From Myxococcota bacterium (GTDB taxonomy: Bacteria; Myxococcota_A; Bradymonadia; UBA7976; UBA1532): a DNA stretch of 64,000 nt. A program made the position numbers and the translations under genes. The DNA lies in NCBI GenBank assembly GCA_023150895.1, contig JAKLJY010000018.1, forward strand, positions 24,676-88,675. Direction: 5' to 3'. Below are positions 60,312 through 64,000 of this stretch, in pieces (the stretch's first letter is position 1; each line of letters starts with the position of its first letter). The notes under the pieces were generated by a model. The model worked only from the letters and a program-made list of their open reading frames with translations. It had not been told where the DNA came from and did not search any database.

Positions 60312-62423
60312 TCAGGTCACCGGCCGCAGCGCCACGCGCGCGTCGGCCGCGAGGCTGCGTTCGCGATCGGGTGCCGCGAAAAACGGGTTCAGGTCGAGTT
60401 CGGCGATGTCCGGGAAACTCGTCAGCAGGTGGTTCAGGCGCTGCAGCACCTCGCGCAGGATGACCCGGTCGACGGCCGGATAGCCCCGGGCGCCGGAGAG
60501 AATCGGCGCGCCCTTGATCTCGGCGAGCATGTCCTCGGCGTCGGCCTCCGAGAGCGGGGCCACCCGGAACGAGACGTCTTTCAGAATCTCCACGAAGATG
60601 CCGCCGAGACCGAACATGAGCAGCGGCCCGAATTTTGGGTCGACGCTCGCGCCGAAGATGACCTCGGTGCCGCCCCCGACCATGCGCTGCACGACGAGCG
60701 TCGCCTCCGGATCCAGCGCCCGCGCGCTCGACAGCATGGCGACGGCCGCCCCGCGCACCGCGTCGGCGTCGCGCAGGCCGAGGCGCACACCACCCACGTC
60801 GGACTTGTGTGTCACCACCGCCGAGCTGAGTTTGAGCGCGACGGGGTAACCGAGCCGGTCGGCGGCGTGCGCGGCGTCCTCCCACCCATCGGCGGCGGCC
60901 CAGGGGGCGACGGGCACGCCGGCGGCCGCCACGACGCGCGTGGCCTCGACGAGGGTCAGCGTCGTGCGTCCCGCCGCGCGCACTTCGGCGATCACGCCCT
61001 CGATCGTCCCCCGGTCGAGGTCGTCGAACGGGGCGACCGGGCTCTCGGGTCGCTCGAGCCAGACACGGCGCCGATACAGCGCCCCCATGGCCTGCGCGGC
61101 TTCTTCGGGGAAGGTGTAGACCGGCAGCCCGGCCTCCTTCATCCGGGCGATGGCCGGTTTCGTAGCGACCTTGCCCATGAAACACACCAACACTGGTTTG
61201 TCGGTGCCGGCGATGCCGTTCAGGATGCCGTCCGCCACGGCCATGCTGTCGATGATCTCCAGCGAGGTGAAGATGACGATGACCGCGTCGATGTCCGGAT
61301 CGTCGACCACCGCGCGCAGGCAGGCCTGGTAATGCTCGCCGCGCGCCGAGGCGATCATGTCCACCGGGTTGGCCGTGCTCGCCTCGGGGGGCAGCGCCGG
61401 GCGCATGCGGGCCTGCGTCGCGGCCGACAGCGCGGGCACCTGCAGCCCGAGGCGCACGCAGGCGTCCACGGCCAGGATGCCGGGTCCGCCGGAGTTCGTG
61501 ACCACCGCGACGCGGTCGCCCTTCGGCGGCGGTTGTGTCGCCAGCGCCGCGGCGAACATGAACATCTGTTCGATGGCTTCACATCGGATGACACCGCACT
61601 GTGCCATCAGCGAGTCCACGGCCACGTCCGCCCCGGCCAGCGAGCCGGTGTGCGAGGCCGCGGCGCGTGCCCCGGCGGCCGTCCGGCCCGACTTCATCGC
61701 CAGGATGGGCTTCTTGCGGGCCACGCGGCGCGCCGTGTTCATGAAACGCTGGGGATTGCCGAAACTCTCCAGATACATCAGCACGACCTTCGTGCGCGGA
61801 TCGTGCTCCCAGTATTCGAGCAGGTCGTTGCCCGAGACGTCGGTCTTGTTGCCCAGCGAGACGAACATCGACAGACCCAGCCCGAGCTGTGTCATCAGCG
61901 CCAGAATGGCTTCGCCGAGCGCGCCGGACTGCGATGAGAACGCGATCGGCCCCGAGAGCGGGACCATCGTCGCCGAGAACGACCCCTGCAAGCGGAACTC
62001 GGGATCCGTGTTGATGAGCCCCATACAGTTCGGGCCGACCATCCGCATGCCCGCGTTGCGGGTGATCTCGCGCAGCTTCTGCTCGAGGACCTCGCCCTCG
62101 CCGCCGACCTCCTTGAAGCCGGCGGTGATGACCACCAGGCCCTTCACCCCCTTGCGCGCGCACGCCTCGGCGTGGGCGAGCACATGCTGGCGCGGCACGA
62201 CGATGATCGCCAGGTCGACGGGATCGGGGATGTCTGATACCGAGGGGTAACACTTCAGGCTGTGGACGACCGGCGTGCGCGGGTTGACCGGGAAGACCGG
62301 CCCCGTGAAGCCGAACTCCAGCAGGTTGTGCAGGAGGTCGTACGAGATGGAGTTGCGCTCGCGGCTCGCGCCGATGACGGCGACGGAGCGGGGACGGAGG
62401 AGGGCATCGAGGGGGTGCGACAT
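60312..62423 (-). CDS. ADP-forming acyl-CoA synthetase (acetate-CoA ligase type)
   Basis: 703 residues from ATG 62423-62421. The alpha part comes first: CoA-binding VAVIGASRERNSISYDLL, IAFSSQSGALGEA and KSGRTAAGARAAASHTGSL, whose His is the one phosphorylated in these ligases. The beta part (residues of about 480-690) is an ATP-grasp domain: YPVALKLSSAVVTHKSDVGG and EVIFGASVDPKFGPLLMFGL. The fused alpha-beta order is typical of bacterial ACDs and of protein-acetyltransferase relatives; no GNAT domain is attached here, so an enzyme making acyl-CoA or ATP from acyl-CoA is the simplest reading. Substrate chain unknown. It converges on the broken VapC gene, 16 bases away. Confidence 0.92.
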   Translation of the reverse strand: MSHPLDALLRPRSVAVIGASRERNSISYDLLHNLLEFGFTGPVFPVNPRTPVVHSLKCYPSVSDIPDPVDLAIIVVPRQHVLAHAEACARKGVKGLVVITAGFKEVGGEGEVLEQKLREITRNAGMRMVGPNCMGLINTDPEFRLQGSFSATMVPLSGPIAFSSQSGALGEAILALMTQLGLGLSMFVSLGNKTDVSGNDLLEYWEHDPRTKVVLMYLESFGNPQRFMNTARRVARKKPILAMKSGRTAAGARAAASHTGSLAGADVAVDSLMAQCGVIRCEAIEQMFMFAAALATQPPPKGDRVAVVTNSGGPGILAVDACVRLGLQVPALSAATQARMRPALPPEASTANPVDMIASARGEHYQACLRAVVDDPDIDAVIVIFTSLEIIDSMAVADGILNGIAGTDKPVLVCFMGKVATKPAIARMKEAGLPVYTFPEEAAQAMGALYRRRVWLERPESPVAPFDDLDRGTIEGVIAEVRAAGRTTLTLVEATRVVAAAGVPVAPWAAADGWEDAAHAADRLGYPVALKLSSAVVTHKSDVGGVRLGLRDADAVRGAAVAMLSSARALDPEATLVVQRMVGGGTEVIFGASVDPKFGPLLMFGLGGIFVEILKDVSFRVAPLSEADAEDMLAEIKGAPILSGARGYPAVDRVILREVLQRLNHLLTSFPDIAELDLNPFFAAPDRERSLAADARVALRPVT

Positions 62424-62520
62424 GGCGGCGCAGTGTACGCAGCACGATCGGAAAGGGAAGGCGGGGGCGGGGGCAAGATCAATGGCCCGTCCGGAGCCGC
62501 GTGAACAGCCGGCGGCGTGC

Positions 62521-62543
62521 CCGTTGCCCTCGAAGGGCGACGG
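62521..62543. terminator. Hairpin after the right-edge secreted-protein gene
   Basis: CCGTTGCCCT-CGA-AGGGCGACGG makes a 10-bp stem with one T-G pair and a 3-nt loop, 23 bases after the stop of the minus-strand gene at 62566. No T-run, so the terminator call is moderate. Confidence 0.5.
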
Positions 62544-62565
62544 CGGGCGAGTCGAACTCCGGGGA

Positions 62566-64000
62566 CTACTGGATGACCGCGGCGGGTTCGACCGTGATGG
62601 TCGCCGCGCCCGACGCGTCCTCGTCGTAGCCGTCGGCGATCAAGTAGATCGTCTGGCCGGCGACGAGGCTCACCGCGATGCGGCTGCCGCCGAACTCGAA
62701 GTCGTCGTCGCTGCAGGCGACATCCTCCGGGAAGCCGCAGAAGTCGCGCGCGTACAGCACGGTGTCGAAGTCGCCGACCATGTGGGCGATGTACTCGCCG
62801 TCCGCCGGCGCGGTGAAGGTCACCGCGACGTCATTGGCGTCGCCGCCGTTGCCGCACGTGCCGTTCGTGTGGTGCATGCCCATCGAAGTGTCGACGTCAA
62901 TCATCCAGGGCGCCGCCCCGGCGGTGTCGATGGCGGGCACCTCGCCGTATGCCGGCGGGCAGGCTGCGAACTCGGGCGAGGGCGAGGTGCAGGTGTGCGT
63001 CCCATCGCCATCGAGGTCGACACAGCCCGTGCCCTCGACGCAGACCGCGGCGACGTTGAACGGGAGGCACACGCCGCCCTCTTCGATCGTCGTGAGGGTC
63101 ACGCAGGTGTAGTTGCCGTCGTCGAGCGCGTCGAGGCAAATGGCCGGCTCGGCGCAGATGATCACTTCGCTGTCGGGCTCGCAGGCTCCGCCCTCGTCGA
63201 CAATGGTCGGCGCGACGCAGTTCCCCATGCCCGAGAACTCGGGGTCCGAGCAGACGAGGCCCTCGGCACAGGTGTAGTAGTAGTTGAAGAGTTCGCAGTG
63301 CTCGCCCTCGGCGGCCGCCAGCGGCGCGAGGCAATTGAACGTCCCGTCTTCGTCGGGGTCGAAGCAGACCAGGCCCTCGGCGCAGTCGACGCCGACGGCA
63401 AACGGGTCACAGACGCCGCCCTCGGGCACGATCACGGGCTCGGCGCAGTTGAAGGTTTCGTCTCCGTCGAGGTCGTTGCAGAACAGACCCTCGGCGCAGA
63501 TCAGCACCGGGCTGAAGGGTTCGCACACGCCACCGACGTCGACGGTCAGGATCTCCGTGCAGACCGGGTCGTTGCCGTCCGGGCTGTAGCAGAGGCCATT
63601 TTCGGGACAACCCGACGCGAAGTCGTCCTCGAAGCAGGGATCGCCGATGGCCAGAGCGGCCTGAAGCCCGGCCGTGAGCTGGAAGTCGCCGGACCGGTCA
63701 CGGAAGCCGTCCACGACCACGGAGACGGTCGCACCGGCCTCGAGGTTCAGCACCAGGAGGCTCAGCGGGCCGTCGGCGCCGTCGTCGTCGCAGGCGAGTT
63801 CGGACGCGGGATCGGCGCAGTCGGTGCGCGCGTAGAGCAGCGTGTCGTAGGAGTCGACGATGTCGGCGACCTGCGTCGTGAAGTACCAGGTGCCGGCCTG
63901 GGGAGCCGTGAAGGTGAAGACCACCTCCGGCGCCAGATCGCCGCCGCAGGATCCGGCGTTGGCATTCTCGGCGCCGGCCGTCGTGCCGTGGGCGACGAAC
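62566..64000 (-). CDS. Cys-rich repeat secreted protein, 5' end off window
   Basis: The frame is open to the right edge with at least 478 codons; ATG 63924 is internal, since the residues before it (SCGGDLAPEVVFTF) belong to the same domain. The visible part begins with a PPC-like beta-sandwich (DTLLYARTDCADPASELACD), then five Cys-rich units of about 38 residues (GGVCEPFSPVLICAEGLFC, each ending DLDGDE-, DPDEDG- or DLDGDG-type acidic loops and a Cys), then a second PPC-like domain (VAVTFTAPADGEYIAHMVGD, DTVLYARDFCG). Such PPC domains occur in secreted proteins and help attachment or secretion. The acidic loops may bind calcium. Signal peptide and start lie outside the window. Confidence 0.85.
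   Translation of the reverse strand, partial: FVAHGTTAGAENANAGSCGGDLAPEVVFTFTAPQAGTWYFTTQVADIVDSYDTLLYARTDCADPASELACDDDGADGPLSLLVLNLEAGATVSVVVDGFRDRSGDFQLTAGLQAALAIGDPCFEDDFASGCPENGLCYSPDGNDPVCTEILTVDVGGVCEPFSPVLICAEGLFCNDLDGDETFNCAEPVIVPEGGVCDPFAVGVDCAEGLVCFDPDEDGTFNCLAPLAAAEGEHCELFNYYYTCAEGLVCSDPEFSGMGNCVAPTIVDEGGACEPDSEVIICAEPAICLDALDDGNYTCVTLTTIEEGGVCLPFNVAAVCVEGTGCVDLDGDGTHTCTSPSPEFAACPPAYGEVPAIDTAGAAPWMIDVDTSMGMHHTNGTCGNGGDANDVAVTFTAPADGEYIAHMVGDFDTVLYARDFCGFPEDVACSDDDFEFGGSRIAVSLVAGQTIYLIADGYDEDASGAATITVEPAAVIQ

Overview
The window is about 64 kb of very GC-rich DNA with dense coding on both strands. It reads as the chromosome of a large-genome deltaproteobacterium, most likely Myxococcota or a relative such as Bradymonadota. 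This is inferred from gene content only: multidomain signalling proteins (a Ser/Thr kinase fused to a formylglycine-generating-enzyme-like domain, and a 2150-residue pseudokinase/ATPase/histidine kinase/receiver/cyclase protein), a sigma-54 activator, and many lipoproteins with long extracellular repeats. No rRNA, tRNA, CRISPR array or insertion sequence was recognised.

Region 1 (1-26.3 kb) is devoted to the cell surface. Two giant paralogous lipoproteins (1-7300, running off the left edge, and 18701-26308) share a nearly identical block of about 3.1 kb covering their upstream DNA and first roughly 980 codons, at a constant offset of 19,008 bp. Between them lie a metzincin-type secreted protease, a small secreted protein, a subtilisin-like lipoprotein, a FlgO/CsgG-like protein, an exported Ig-like protein and a methyltransferase/polysaccharide deacetylase pair. 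Two of the exported-protein genes carry close matches to the sigma-54 -24/-12 promoter, and a sigma-54 activator (26535-28247) sits beside the second giant lipoprotein.

Region 2 (28.2-33.6 kb) holds a solitary SIR2-domain protein, a plausible phage-defence NADase, followed by two signalling genes: a receiver protein and a receiver-GGDEF diguanylate cyclase.

Region 3 (33.6-38.9 kb) is the most novel-looking part. An Rrf2-type repressor with a promoter/operator-like palindrome leads a tightly packed operon of a Coq4-like protein, a ketoacyl-ACP-synthase-III-like enzyme, an acyltransferase and a FabI-like reductase. The KAS III lacks the usual Asn and the reductase lacks both usual Tyr residues. 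A convergent methyltransferase and a carboxymuconolactone-decarboxylase-like gene follow. I infer an undescribed acyl-lipid or polyketide-like pathway.

Region 4 (38.9-52.8 kb) is a minus-strand block: a kinase-FGE protein, a cyclic-nucleotide-gated patatin phospholipase, the giant hybrid sensor kinase, a methyltransferase-like protein and a leucine/glutamate-type dehydrogenase.

Region 5 (52.9-64 kb) has RNase G, a PilZ protein, a MurE-like ligase without its N-terminal domain and a Gly-rich lipoprotein in one run. After these come a VWA lipoprotein, an AraC regulator fused in frame to a small DUF with its own internal ribosome site, a decayed toxin-antitoxin pair, an ADP-forming acyl-CoA synthetase and a Cys-rich repeat protein cut by the right edge.

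Two genes (7562-7893 and 59910-60295) appear to have lost a single base each, which may be real decay or assembly error.
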